A stretch of DNA of 64,000 nucleotides from Bacillaceae bacterium (GTDB lineage Bacteria > Bacillota > Bacilli > Bacillales > Alkalibacillaceae). The position numbers and the translations under genes are program-made. Positions 56,863 through 64,000 of the stretch are shown one piece after another. Where the stretch lies: positions 1 through 64,000 of the forward strand of contig JACDOD010000001.1 of assembly GCA_017656265.1 (NCBI GenBank), given 5' to 3'. Every line of letters begins with the position of its first letter. Position 1 is the stretch's first letter. The notes under the pieces are model-generated. The model did not search any database and had not been told where the DNA came from. It saw nothing but the letters and a program-made list of their open reading frames with translations.

Positions 56863-57822
56863 ATGCCAGTCAAAGAAAAAATAGATCAGATTACGCTGCC
56901 AACACCTTATGCCGTAGGAGATGTTCATGTATATGTAGTCAAAGGGGAAGCGTTAACGTTAATTGATGCCGGTGTTAACACGGATGAAGCCTGGGATATT
57001 TTTATTGCAAAATTAAAAGAACATGGTTATCAGCCGGGGGATATCGAACAGATTATTTTAACCCATCATCATCCGGATCATATCGGCCTGGTGGATCGTT
57101 TTGACCGTCTTAAAGGGATCTATGCCCATGACCGTGTTGACCGGTGGCTGAGAAGAGATCAGGAATTTCTTCGGTATTATCTCGAGTTTTTTAGAGGACT
57201 GTATCGGGAGTTTGGAATTCCTGAAAAATATCATTCATTTGAAAAGACAGCAAAAACTACCCTTCGCTTTGCTGGCAAGGGAGCATTAACCGGTACGTTA
57301 AAAGAGGGAGATAGTCTTCCGGGTCATCCGAATTGGAAAGTGCTCGAGACTCCGGGTCATGCCCAGAGCCATCTTTCTTTCTATAACAAGCATACAAAAG
57401 AAATGCTTGCCGGGGACCATGTGCTTTATCATATCTCATCAAATCCTTTATTGGAACCGCCTGTCAATCAGGGAGAGATGAGGCCAAAACCACTTGTTCA
57501 ATACCGGGAGTCGATGAAAAAAATATTAAACTATCCCATTCAAAAAGTATATCCTGGACATGGACCTATTTTTAACGAAGTAAGTGAATTAATTAGGGGG
57601 CGTTTTAAAAAGCAGGAGGAACGTGCGGATAAAGTGTTTCGGATTATCCAGGAGAAGCCCCAAACTCCTTTTGAAATTTGTAAGCAGTTATTTCCTAAAC
57701 AATATCAGTCACAGTTTGATTTAACCATGTCAGAGACGGTAGGACAGCTGGATTATCTGGAAACAGAAGGAAGAGTTAAGCAGCTGAAAGAAGGCGGGCA
57801 TATTTTTTATGCTGTCTCCTGA
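56863..57822 (+). CDS. yqjP: Metallo-beta-lactamase fold hydrolase YqjP
   Basis: A 319-residue MBL-fold hydrolase with LTHHHPDHIGLV (HxHxDH), ETPGHAQSHLSFY and LAGDHVLYHI, and a C-terminal winged-helix-like extension (about 255-319). The group includes glyoxalase II-like and lactamase B2-like hydrolases; the substrate is unknown. ATG 56863 (MPVKEKIDQ) after TTGGGGGAAA gives the B. subtilis length; an open frame from 56824 lacks a site. Confidence 0.9.
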   Translation: MPVKEKIDQITLPTPYAVGDVHVYVVKGEALTLIDAGVNTDEAWDIFIAKLKEHGYQPGDIEQIILTHHHPDHIGLVDRFDRLKGIYAHDRVDRWLRRDQEFLRYYLEFFRGLYREFGIPEKYHSFEKTAKTTLRFAGKGALTGTLKEGDSLPGHPNWKVLETPGHAQSHLSFYNKHTKEMLAGDHVLYHISSNPLLEPPVNQGEMRPKPLVQYRESMKKILNYPIQKVYPGHGPIFNEVSELIRGRFKKQEERADKVFRIIQEKPQTPFEICKQLFPKQYQSQFDLTMSETVGQLDYLETEGRVKQLKEGGHIFYAVS

Positions 57823-57836
57823 AGGGTGAATGAATC

Positions 57837-58634
57837 ATGATGAATCATCGAATAAAGGGAAAAAAGATACTGATTACCGGTGCATCGAGCGGGATTGGTG
57901 AGCAGCTGGCCTGGAAAGCAGCTGTTGGGGGTGCTTATCCTATTTTAGTTGCCCGGTCAAAGGATAGACTATCCCGGATAGCTTCATCCATAAAACGGGA
58001 GTTGGGTTGTAGATCTGATGTTTATATATGCGATCTATTACATGAAGAAGAATGGGAATCCACCATGAAGCAAATTGTGTCAGATCATGGTCCTGTTCAT
58101 GTGTTAATCAATAATGCTGGGATTGGCTACTTCGAATTGATTCAAGAATCGACGCTGTCGTCCTATCAGCAAATGTTTCAGCTTAACGTCATGGCCCTGA
58201 TCCAGTCCGTTCATTTTTTTCTGCCAATCATGGCGGAAAATGGAGAGGGACATATCGTCAATATTGCTTCACAGGCCGGAAAAATGGCCACACCAAAGTC
58301 GGCTGGCTATGCAGCGACGAAACATGCCGTGTTGGGGTTTACCAACAGTTTGCGGATGGAAGCCGAAAAACAGGGGATCTTCGTTACAGCTGTCAACCCT
58401 GGCCCTGTAAACACCAATTTCTTTCAAACGGCTGACCCGGAAGGAACATATAAAAAGGCCATCTCACGCCACTTGCTTCAACCGGAACGGGTAGCTGAAA
58501 AAATTGTCAACCACCTGTACACACCAAAAAGGGAAATTAACCTTCCTCTGTGGATGGAAGCGGGAAGCAAACTTTATCACCTGGCCCCCCGTTTGATGGA
58601 AAAGATGTTTAAAAACCAGTTTTTTAAAAAATAA
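57837..58634 (+). CDS. yqjQ: Short-chain dehydrogenase YqjQ
   Basis: A 265-residue classical SDR: ILITGASSGIGEQLA for cofactor, NNAGIG, catalytic Ser in NIASQAG and YAATKHAVLGF with Tyr and Lys. NADP use is suggested by the basic residues after strand 2 (VARSKDRL). The order yqjP-yqjQ is as in B. subtilis. ATG 57837 lies nine bases after GAAGGGTG; ATG 57840 is equally possible. Confidence 0.92.
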   Translation: MMNHRIKGKKILITGASSGIGEQLAWKAAVGGAYPILVARSKDRLSRIASSIKRELGCRSDVYICDLLHEEEWESTMKQIVSDHGPVHVLINNAGIGYFELIQESTLSSYQQMFQLNVMALIQSVHFFLPIMAENGEGHIVNIASQAGKMATPKSAGYAATKHAVLGFTNSLRMEAEKQGIFVTAVNPGPVNTNFFQTADPEGTYKKAISRHLLQPERVAEKIVNHLYTPKREINLPLWMEAGSKLYHLAPRLMEKMFKNQFFKK

Positions 58635-58648
58635 TGGATTGATGTAGA

Positions 58649-58672
58649 GCAGGCTTAACAGCCTGCTTTTTT
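58649..58672 (+). terminator. Terminator after yqjQ
   Basis: GCAGGCT (58649-58655) and AGCCTGC (58660-58666), then TTTTTT. Confidence 0.93.
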
Positions 58673-58757
58673 AGTGTAAATTGACTGGTTCTTCATCCAT
58701 ACGGAATAGTTCTTTTCTGAATATCGTATAAGGAGACTGGTTAAGGAGGTATGTGAA

Positions 58758-58892
58758 ATGAGAAGACGTCATCAAAATGACCCTTCACAGCAGAGTATTA
58801 ATATGTTAGTCGATTCTGTATTAAACCGGCATGGTGTAAAACTTTCTAAGTCCCGGCTAAGCATTAGACCCAGCGGTGGCTCAGCCCTTTGA
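58758..58892 (+). CDS. 44-residue hydrophilic small protein
   Basis: ATG 58758 to TGA 58890-58892: starts MRRRHQNDPSQQSINML, then a helical middle and a basic, Ser/Gly-rich end (SRLSIRPSGGSAL). The TTAAGGAGGTATGTG ribosome site is nearly complementary to the 16S end and eight to nine nt away, the main evidence that it is translated. Not recognised; it carries no signal peptide, no cysteines and no membrane segment. It lies between terminators of yqjQ and the SDR gene's promoter region; from 58893 to 59121 I see only the sigma-B-like promoter. Confidence 0.55.
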   Translation: MRRRHQNDPSQQSINMLVDSVLNRHGVKLSKSRLSIRPSGGSAL

Positions 58893-58980
58893 TGATGATG
58901 TTCAAGACTCAAATTTTATAGTTTCTTATCTCCTTAAGTAAAAATATCTGAACACTTGTCCTAGCCTCGTTTTTTAGGCA

Positions 58981-59005
58981 GTTTATAAACGAAAAAGTTA
59001 GGTAA
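58981..59005 (+). promoter_or_regulatory. Putative sigma-B promoter of the SDR gene
   Basis: GTTTAT (58981-58986), 13 bases, AGGTAA (59000-59005): one mismatch in each box to GTTTAA-N12-15-GGGTAA. Related SDRs (YdaD, YhdF type) are general-stress genes in B. subtilis. Confidence 0.4.
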
Positions 59006-59121
59006 GCTTTCATATTCATGACATACATAGGCATGTTTTTTTGGTGCTTTTTTGAAGGGTAACTTCTTATGAATACAGTCTGGTAATTGACTCAAGATAA
59101 AGAAAAAAGGAGTTGTTTTGC

Positions 59122-59988
59122 GTGGATGTTTATCGTCCAGTTGGCAGTTTTCCTGCTCAGCACCAGAGTAAACAGCCTGGTATTGAATCCTTTATGAATC
59201 CGCTGCCCATACGGGAAGACCCAGACTATATCGGATGCGGCAAGCTCAGGAATAAAGTAGCTCTAGTAACCGGCGGTGACAGTGGGATCGGCAGGGCTGT
59301 GGCAATTGCCTATGCCAAGGAAGGAGCCCACGTTGCCATTGTTTATTATAATGAGCATCAGGATGCAGAGGAAACAAGAAAGAGGGTTGAGGCAGAAGGA
59401 GTTCACTGTTTGTTGATTGCTGGTGACATCGGGGATGAAACCTTTTGTGAAAATGCAGTAGATCAGACTGTATCCGTTTTGGGCTCCCTTGATATTTTAG
59501 TGAATAATGCTGCTGAACAGCATCCCCAGCCATCCATTCAGTATATCAGCCAGGAGCAACTGGAACGCACCTTCCGGACAAACATTTTTTCTATGTTTTA
59601 TTTAACGAAGGCGGCTTTAAAATACTTGAAACCCGGCAATACCATTATTAATACGACTTCAGTTACAGCCTATGAAGGAAATGAACAGCTGATTGATTAT
59701 TCCTGTACGAAAGGAGCTATTGTCACCTTTACCCGTTCTATGGCGAAATCCCTTGTGAATGCGGGTATTCGGGTTAATGGGGTTGCTCCGGGTCCCATAT
59801 GGACACCGCTGATTCCATCATCCTTTTCCGCTAAACAGGTACAGTTCTTTGGGTTAAATACGCCAATGGGGAGAGCGGGGCAGCCTGCTGAACTGGCTCC
59901 TGTTTATGTTTTTTTAGCCTCTGATGACTCCAGTTACATGACCGGCCAGGTGATTCATGCAAATGGAGGCGGTTTTGTCACCACCTGA
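59122..59988 (+). CDS. SDR-family oxidoreductase (YdaD/YhdF-like)
   Basis: A 288-residue extended-N-terminus SDR of the glucose/ribitol-dehydrogenase-like group: the lead segment IESFMNPLPIREDPDY, then KVALVTGGDSGIGRAVAIAYAKEG (cofactor TGGDSGIG), NNAAEQHPQPSI, catalytic Tyr/Lys in YSCTKGAIV and SYMTGQVIHANGGGFV at the end. Substrate unknown. The start is GTG 59122, nine bases after AAGGAG; TTG 59113 abuts that site. Confidence 0.9.
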   Translation: MDVYRPVGSFPAQHQSKQPGIESFMNPLPIREDPDYIGCGKLRNKVALVTGGDSGIGRAVAIAYAKEGAHVAIVYYNEHQDAEETRKRVEAEGVHCLLIAGDIGDETFCENAVDQTVSVLGSLDILVNNAAEQHPQPSIQYISQEQLERTFRTNIFSMFYLTKAALKYLKPGNTIINTTSVTAYEGNEQLIDYSCTKGAIVTFTRSMAKSLVNAGIRVNGVAPGPIWTPLIPSSFSAKQVQFFGLNTPMGRAGQPAELAPVYVFLASDDSSYMTGQVIHANGGGFVTT

Positions 59989-60014
59989 CAGGAAGGAAAA
60001 ACCACTTGATAAAC

Positions 60015-60028
60015 CGAACGTATATTCG
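60015..60028 (+). promoter_or_regulatory. LexA (DinR) box before polYII
   Basis: CGAACGTATATTCG: matches CGAAC-N4-GTTCG with one mismatch (A for G). It lies 44 nt before the polYII start and points to SOS control. Confidence 0.65.
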
Positions 60029-60072
60029 CATAATAGAAAGTAAAAGGATCTTCGAAAGGCGGCTGGGGGTTT

Positions 60073-61347
60073 ATGAAAAATCCGGTAGTTGACTATGATT
60101 CACTGCCGAACCGAAAAGTACTGTGTATTGATATGAAGAGTTTTTATGCAAGCTGTGCTGCGGTGGCGAGGGGGCTGGATCCGCTGACGTGCTATCTAGC
60201 CGTTGTGGCGGATGTGAACCGGCCGGGGAGTGTCATTTTGGCCGCTTCACCGGCTTTAAAACGGGATTTTGGCATCCGGACAGGAAATCGTTTGTTTGAG
60301 ATCCCCGATGACCCCCGGATTGTGATTGTACCGGCACAAATGAAGCTTTATCTGGAAATCTCTGTTGAAATTACCCGCCTGTTTCACCGGTTCGTCCCAA
60401 AGGAGTCCATCCATACGTATAGCGTGGACGAAAGCTTTCTGGAAGTAAGCGGTACGGAAAAGCTGTGGGGAGACGCATGGACCCTTGCTGAACGAATTCG
60501 CCGGGAGCTTAAGGAAACCTTTCAGATTCCGTGCGCCATCGGCATTGGTCCGAACATGCTGATGGCCAAACTCTGTCTCGATTTAGAAGCAAAAAAAGAG
60601 GGAATTGCAGAATGGACCTATGGCGATGTGCAGAAAAAATTATGGCCTGTCTCCCCGTTAAGCCAGATGTGGGGAATTGGCACACGTCTGGAGCGCCGCT
60701 TGAACCGGATGGGGATTACCACTGTGGGACAGCTCGCCCATTTTCCTCTGGAAAGACTGGAAAAAGCATTCGGAATTATGGGCAACCAGCTGTTTTATCA
60801 TGCCCACGGGGTCGATCTATCCGAGCTCGGAGCGCCGATTATGCAGGGCCAGATCAGCTTTGGAAAAAGCCAGATTCTTCTCAGGGATTACCCGGACCCG
60901 GAGGAAGTCCGCTATGTCATTCTGGAGATGTGTGAAGAGGTGGCCAGAAGAGCCCGGGAGCACGGAAAGGCAGGGAGAACCGTCAGTCTGGGCATCAGCT
61001 ACAGCAAAAACGAAGGGGGAGGGGGGTTTTACCGGTCCAGAACCATTGATACGCCTACCAATATCACGTCGGACATTTTTGACGTGTGCATGCAGTTGTT
61101 TGAGGAATTTTACAGTCAGAAAACAGTTCGGAAAATTTCCATAGCCCTGTCAAATATTTCTGATGACCGCTATATACAGCTGGATTTGTTTGACCAGACG
61201 AGGGAGAAAAAGAGGACCCTGGGATATGCCATGGATGAAATCCGCAGCAAATACGGTTCGGACGCCCTTCTTCGTGCAGTATCCTTTACAGAAGCAGGAA
61301 CTGCCCTGCACCGCAGCAAACTCGTCGGCGGGCATTATGCGGAATAG
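60073..61347 (+). CDS. polYII: DNA polymerase V-like Y-family polymerase (PolYII/YqjW)
   Basis: A 424-residue UvrX/YqjW-type translesion polymerase: VLCIDMKSFYASCAAVARGLDP, ILAASPALKRDFGIRTG, TYSVDESFLEVS with catalytic carboxylates, CAIGIGPNMLMAKLCLDLEAKK and WGIGTRLERRLNRMGI; clamp-binding QLDLFDQ near 374. G+C-richer than its neighbours. AAAGGCGGCTGGGGG precedes the ATG. The UvrX relatives on SPbeta-like phages make acquisition by phage a possibility. Confidence 0.94.
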   Translation: MKNPVVDYDSLPNRKVLCIDMKSFYASCAAVARGLDPLTCYLAVVADVNRPGSVILAASPALKRDFGIRTGNRLFEIPDDPRIVIVPAQMKLYLEISVEITRLFHRFVPKESIHTYSVDESFLEVSGTEKLWGDAWTLAERIRRELKETFQIPCAIGIGPNMLMAKLCLDLEAKKEGIAEWTYGDVQKKLWPVSPLSQMWGIGTRLERRLNRMGITTVGQLAHFPLERLEKAFGIMGNQLFYHAHGVDLSELGAPIMQGQISFGKSQILLRDYPDPEEVRYVILEMCEEVARRAREHGKAGRTVSLGISYSKNEGGGGFYRSRTIDTPTNITSDIFDVCMQLFEEFYSQKTVRKISIALSNISDDRYIQLDLFDQTREKKRTLGYAMDEIRSKYGSDALLRAVSFTEAGTALHRSKLVGGHYAE

Positions 61348-61355
61348 TAAAACAG

Positions 61356-61420
61356 GCTGGGACAAAAAAGAAATGAATATAGTTCGGATATTTCATTACC
61401 TTATGAAGTTTTGTCCCAGC
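61356..61420 (-). repeat. TCCGAAC hairpin repeat, copy 4 (inverted)
   Basis: GCTGGGACAAAA (61356-61367) and TTTTGTCCCAGC (61409-61420) form a perfect 12-bp stem. Read on the minus strand it starts GCTGGGACAAAACTTCATAA then GTAATGAAATATCCGAAC, the same as copy 2. It can terminate polYII (ATCTTTTTCTT follows). Confidence 0.8.
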
Positions 61421-61475
61421 ATCTTTTTCTTCTTGAGTAACGGTTTTTCCGTTCATTCGATTAATCAGAAAATGA

Positions 61476-61498
61476 CGTGCCGGGTAACCCTCGGCACG
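61476..61498 (-). terminator. Hairpin after the HPr-like gene (minus strand)
   Basis: CGTGCCGGG-taa-CCC-t-CGGCACG, followed on the minus strand by TCATTTTCTGATT. The T tract is weak. Confidence 0.5.
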
Positions 61499-61512
61499 CC
61501 ATTGCTCTTCTA

Positions 61513-61755
61513 TTATTTTTCCTCAAACAGACCTGTCCCCAGTATCGCTTGCCTGACTTCCTCATTTTCCGGGGAGACTTCAAACGCCACTTCATCTCCG
61601 GGCTTTAATCCCACTGCAAGAAGTCCAAGCAGGCTCTTGGCATCAACAACCCAGTGATCCTTCTTGACTAAAATGGTTTCTGTAAATTGTCCCATAGTAT
61701 TGACAAATTGACTGGCATGATCCGCAAATACTGGCTTCACGACTTTAAATTGCAT
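61513..61755 (-). CDS. HPr-like protein lacking the phosphorylatable histidine
   Basis: An 80-residue HPr-fold protein. The Ser46 site region is kept (DAKSLLGLLAVGL, Ser41 here), as is the general fold, but where HPr has GIHARPAT this protein has VFADHASQ: the catalytic His15 is Phe10 and Arg17 is Asp12. So it cannot carry phosphate for the PTS in the normal way. It resembles Crh in that, though Crh has Gln there. A regulatory role through Ser phosphorylation is possible. The start ATG 61755 is eight bases after CGAGGAGG. Confidence 0.8.
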   Translation of the reverse strand: MQFKVVKPVFADHASQFVNTMGQFTETILVKKDHWVVDAKSLLGLLAVGLKPGDEVAFEVSPENEEVRQAILGTGLFEEK

Positions 61756-61965
61756 CTCCAGTCCTCCTCGCATCATAAATGATTCCTTAATTCAAGTATA
61801 TAGTCTGTAAACTGAAAATCCATGTATTTTCAATCAAGTCAGGAAAAATCGTGCAACCAGCACAAAAAGAATGCGTGAATCTGTGCATAATAGGGAAGTT
61901 CAGAAGGTTTTAGACTGTTTCAGATCGAAATATAGAAGGTGAATAAATGAAAGGGATGAAATGAA

Positions 61966-62418
61966 ATGGGATATGTCATGGAATTAAGAAAATTAATCGG
62001 ATCAAGGCCTATTGTGTTAACGGGCTCCTGTATCTTATTGTGCGATCAAAATCAACTGCTGCTGCAAAAACGGGCAGATAATGGGCTGTGGGGACTCCCG
62101 GGAGGAGCACTGGAACCCGGAGAATCACTGGATGAAACCGCAAAAAGAGAATTATACGAGGAAACAGGTCTTACGGCACAAAGCTTGACGTTTTTCCGTG
62201 TGTTTTCAGGAAAGGAATTATATTACCAGTATCCCCATGGCGATGAAGTGTACAGTGTCGTTTCCGCTTATATATGCCGGGAATTTCAGGGGGAATTAGA
62301 TTCAGATAATACAGAAACAGAAGAGCTGCGTTTCTTTCCATTAGATGAAATACCGGAAAACCTCCATCCGGTGGACCGGCCCATCGTGAAAGTATTTTTA
62401 GAACACAGCAAGATGTAG
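61966..62418 (+). CDS. Nudix hydrolase
   Basis: A 150-residue Nudix protein with the complete box GGALEPGESLDETAKRELYEETGL (GX5EX7REUXEEXGU; here in part as GGALEPGES and RELYEETGL). These enzymes cleave nucleoside diphosphates linked to X. The substrate is unknown; the general layout is that of MutT-like house-cleaning or ADP-ribose enzymes. ATG 61966 has AAAGGGATG upstream; the ATG at 61978 is possible too. Confidence 0.9.
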   Translation: MGYVMELRKLIGSRPIVLTGSCILLCDQNQLLLQKRADNGLWGLPGGALEPGESLDETAKRELYEETGLTAQSLTFFRVFSGKELYYQYPHGDEVYSVVSAYICREFQGELDSDNTETEELRFFPLDEIPENLHPVDRPIVKVFLEHSKM

Positions 62419-62535
62419 CGAATACAAAAATTTTTATTGATAATAAATTCCTCCGTTCCCTTATATACATGTTTTAAAACCCAATTTGATTGCAGTTCTT
62501 CAGGGGTGAGCACACGAAAAAATGGAGGGAAATGT

Positions 62536-63105
62536 GTGAACGTTAAAAGCATTCCATTTAATATGGAGTTGTCCTATGATGATGAATTGAGGGAACAGCC
62601 TGTCAGATCAGATGAAATGATGGAGGGCTTGAATTTTTTGATGGATTGCCTGAACATTGACTCTATTTCCAGAAAAACCCAGGCACAGATAGCCGGCTGG
62701 ATCGGAGTATATGCCAGGATTGCAAGAGATTATCACGTAAGTGTGCAATATTTAAAAGAAGCGATCAATCTGTTTGAAGAAATGAGTGAGACTAGAGGAG
62801 CTTTTGTTCAAAAATTGCAACTGGCCAACACTTTGCACTGGAAAGGAGAGCATACAGAAGCTAAACGTCTATTCATGGAGTTGCTTCAAGTAACTGAAGA
62901 GAATCGAGTTCTTGAAGAATACCGGGATTTCCTGTATCAGCATTATGGAAAGTTTTTAATGGATGAGGGAAATCCGGAGCTGGCCCGGAAGTATCTGCAG
63001 GAAGCACTGGTTATCAGGAAGATAAAGGGAAACGACGAACTCATTCAATCGACAAAAATGTGTCTTTCAAAATGCCTGGAACAAATAGAGGCAATACAGA
63101 CATAA
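62536..63105 (+). CDS. TPR-repeat protein of unknown function
   Basis: A 189-residue all-helical protein. Helical pairs about 65-90, 95-125 and 135-180 read as tetratricopeptide repeats (HVSVQYLKEAINLFEEM; LQLANTLHWKGEHTEAKRLF; GKFLMDEGNPELARKYLQEA). The start is GTG 62536, six bases after GGAGGG; earlier frames lack a site. It has no helix-turn-helix, so it is not a Rap/PlcR-type regulator in itself. Function unknown. Confidence 0.7.
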   Translation: MNVKSIPFNMELSYDDELREQPVRSDEMMEGLNFLMDCLNIDSISRKTQAQIAGWIGVYARIARDYHVSVQYLKEAINLFEEMSETRGAFVQKLQLANTLHWKGEHTEAKRLFMELLQVTEENRVLEEYRDFLYQHYGKFLMDEGNPELARKYLQEALVIRKIKGNDELIQSTKMCLSKCLEQIEAIQT

Positions 63106-63129
63106 CCCTGCTTTTGTTCCGACAAAAAA

Positions 63130-63183
63130 GGGGCTGTACTTAAGGAATGTCATATTCTTTATTTTCGCCTTAAGACAGTCCCC
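63130..63183. terminator. Bidirectional terminator between convergent genes
   Basis: GGGGCTGTACTTAAGG (63130-63145) pairs imperfectly with CCTTAAGACAGTCCCC (63168-63183), with flanking A and T runs. Related in sequence to the GGGGCTGTCCC hairpin at 36982. Confidence 0.75.
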
Positions 63184-63192
63184 TGCTTTATT

Positions 63193-64000
63193 TTATCGGT
63201 GTTTATCATATTTGATCGGCTTTGAAATAGCCTTCAGCTTTGTATATAAATCATCATCCATTGGCGGGCTATCCATGAATGTCAGGTTTTCTTCGAGCTG
63301 CTCCATGGAGCTGGCTCCGAATACCGCTGTGGCAACAGCCGGATGTTTCAATACATATTGAAGGGCCAGGGTATTTCCGCTCCGTTCGGCACTCCGATAG
63401 GATAAAAAGGTTTCTGTCATATCTTTGAGTTCTTCATAGGAATACTCAAGATACCCACCTTTTCCTTTCCGTTCTACCATTTCTAATCCTCTGTCGCTCA
63501 ACATTCCCTTAGCCAGCGGTCCCCTGGCCAGCACACTGATTTGATGGTTTTGCAAAAGATCCAGAATTTCTTCTTCCGGGCGCCGGTCATATAAACTGTA
63601 CTGCATCATGACACTGACAATATTGGAGCGTTTTACATATTCCCGTATGACATTGGGGCGGATAGAAGAAATGCCGTAATAGCGAATGATACCCTCTTCT
63701 TTTAATTCTTCAAAAGCTTCAATGGTTTCGTCGATATGGTCCTCAATAGTTCCGCCATGAAGCTGATACAGGTCAATGTAATCAAGATTGAGCCTCCTCA
63801 GGCTTTCTTTTACTTCTTCCTGAATATATTTTTTTGAAGGATCCCAGAACCAGCCTTCTTTGCCAGGCCCAAAGTGATTGCCCACCTTTGTGCCGATGAT
63901 CACCTGATCCCGCTTATTCTTAACAGCTTTCCCCACCATTTCCTCATTGACACCGTAATCATATAAATCGGCTGTATCCAGATAATTAATCCCGGCATCC
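63193..64000 (-). CDS. Aldo/keto reductase, N-terminus outside the window
   Basis: The last 269 codons of an AKR. The frame remains open to the window edge, reading DAGINYLDTADLYDYG (catalytic Asp and Tyr) and IIGTKVGNHFGP (catalytic Lys). Further on are IDLYQLHGGT with the active-site His, YGISSIRPN and the C-terminal FGASSMEQLEEN for NADP. An internal ATG at 63939 is not the start. Substrate unknown. Confidence 0.9.
   Translation of the reverse strand, partial: DAGINYLDTADLYDYGVNEEMVGKAVKNKRDQVIIGTKVGNHFGPGKEGWFWDPSKKYIQEEVKESLRRLNLDYIDLYQLHGGTIEDHIDETIEAFEELKEEGIIRYYGISSIRPNVIREYVKRSNIVSVMMQYSLYDRRPEEEILDLLQNHQISVLARGPLAKGMLSDRGLEMVERKGKGGYLEYSYEELKDMTETFLSYRSAERSGNTLALQYVLKHPAVATAVFGASSMEQLEENLTFMDSPPMDDDLYTKLKAISKPIKYDKHR

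Noticed and set aside
60531-61144. Plus-strand frames of 114-134 codons inside polYII
   Set aside because: Out-of-frame shadows favoured by the G+C-rich codons of polYII.
37587-61420. Hairpin repeats considered as a CRISPR array
   Set aside because: The copies are thousands of bases apart, in both orientations, with no regular spacers and no cas genes.
1-64000. tRNA or rRNA genes, prophage, complete insertion sequence
   Set aside because: No cloverleaf or rRNA sequence, no transposase or phage structural gene seen; only the intron end and short repeats.

Overview
This is a chromosomal segment of an endospore-forming member of the Bacillaceae. The evidence is gene content and order: the yqhP-yqhR-aroQ-yqhT-efp-spoIIIA(A-H)-accBC-yqhY-nusB-folD-xseAB-ispA-dxs-yqxC-ahrC-recN-spoIVB-spo0A order of Bacillus subtilis and relatives, the bkd operon with its sigma-54 activator, and a yqj-type accessory block. 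The base composition is moderately A+T rich, with strong AGGAGG-type ribosome binding sites and many TTG/GTG starts. An OLE RNA gene with oapA points to the extremophilic or alkaliphilic side of the family (Bacillus halodurans-like) rather than B. subtilis itself. I cannot name the species.

Layout. 1-54: the 3' end of a group II intron, antisense to and truncating yqhP. 0.4-3.4 kb: yqhR, aroQ, yqhT, efp. 3.8-8.9 kb: the complete eight-gene spoIIIA operon. 9.1-11.4 kb: accB, accC, yqhY. 11.6-21.7 kb: nusB, folD, xseA, xseB, ispA, OLE RNA, oapA, dxs, yqxC, ahrC, recN. 21.9-24.2 kb: spoIVB and spo0A. 24.3-26.6 kb: an unknown membrane gene, an aspartokinase and a DUF2627 gene. 26.8-36.9 kb: bkdR, a sigma-54 promoter, then ptb-bcd-buk-lpdV-bkdAA-bkdAB-bkdB. 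37-39.4 kb: brxB, a repeat-rich spacer, yqjA and a tiny Prli42-like gene. 39.5-44.7 kb: a methylmalonyl-CoA mutase large subunit, a B12-domain/epimerase fusion, an acyl-CoA carboxylase beta subunit and the peptidase yqjE. 45-64 kb: an accessory stretch with a luciferase-like monooxygenase, an HD-GYP protein, a 30-residue secreted-peptide candidate, a HIT protein, two Y-family DNA polymerases each with a LexA-like box, rnz, namA, hydrolases, short-chain dehydrogenases, an HPr-like protein lacking the phosphorylatable histidine, a Nudix hydrolase, a TPR protein and an aldo/keto reductase cut by the window end.

How the genes work together. Branched-chain amino acids are deaminated by Bcd and oxidatively decarboxylated by BkdAA/AB/B with LpdV, and Ptb/Buk can turn the acyl-CoAs into acid plus ATP. 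The propionyl-CoA carboxylase, epimerase and mutase genes just downstream would carry propionyl-CoA from valine or isoleucine into succinyl-CoA. SpoIIIA, SpoIVB and Spo0A are the sporulation backbone. ispA and dxs (isoprenoid synthesis) flank the OLE RNA and its membrane partner OapA, the most striking feature of the window: a very large structured noncoding RNA with its own visible promoter and a 9-bp helix joining its ends. Interspersed repeats recur: a GC-rich CCAGC element (two copies), a GCTTTCCGCGGGCAC element, and a TCCGAAC/GTTCGGA hairpin family (four copies) sitting at gene ends.
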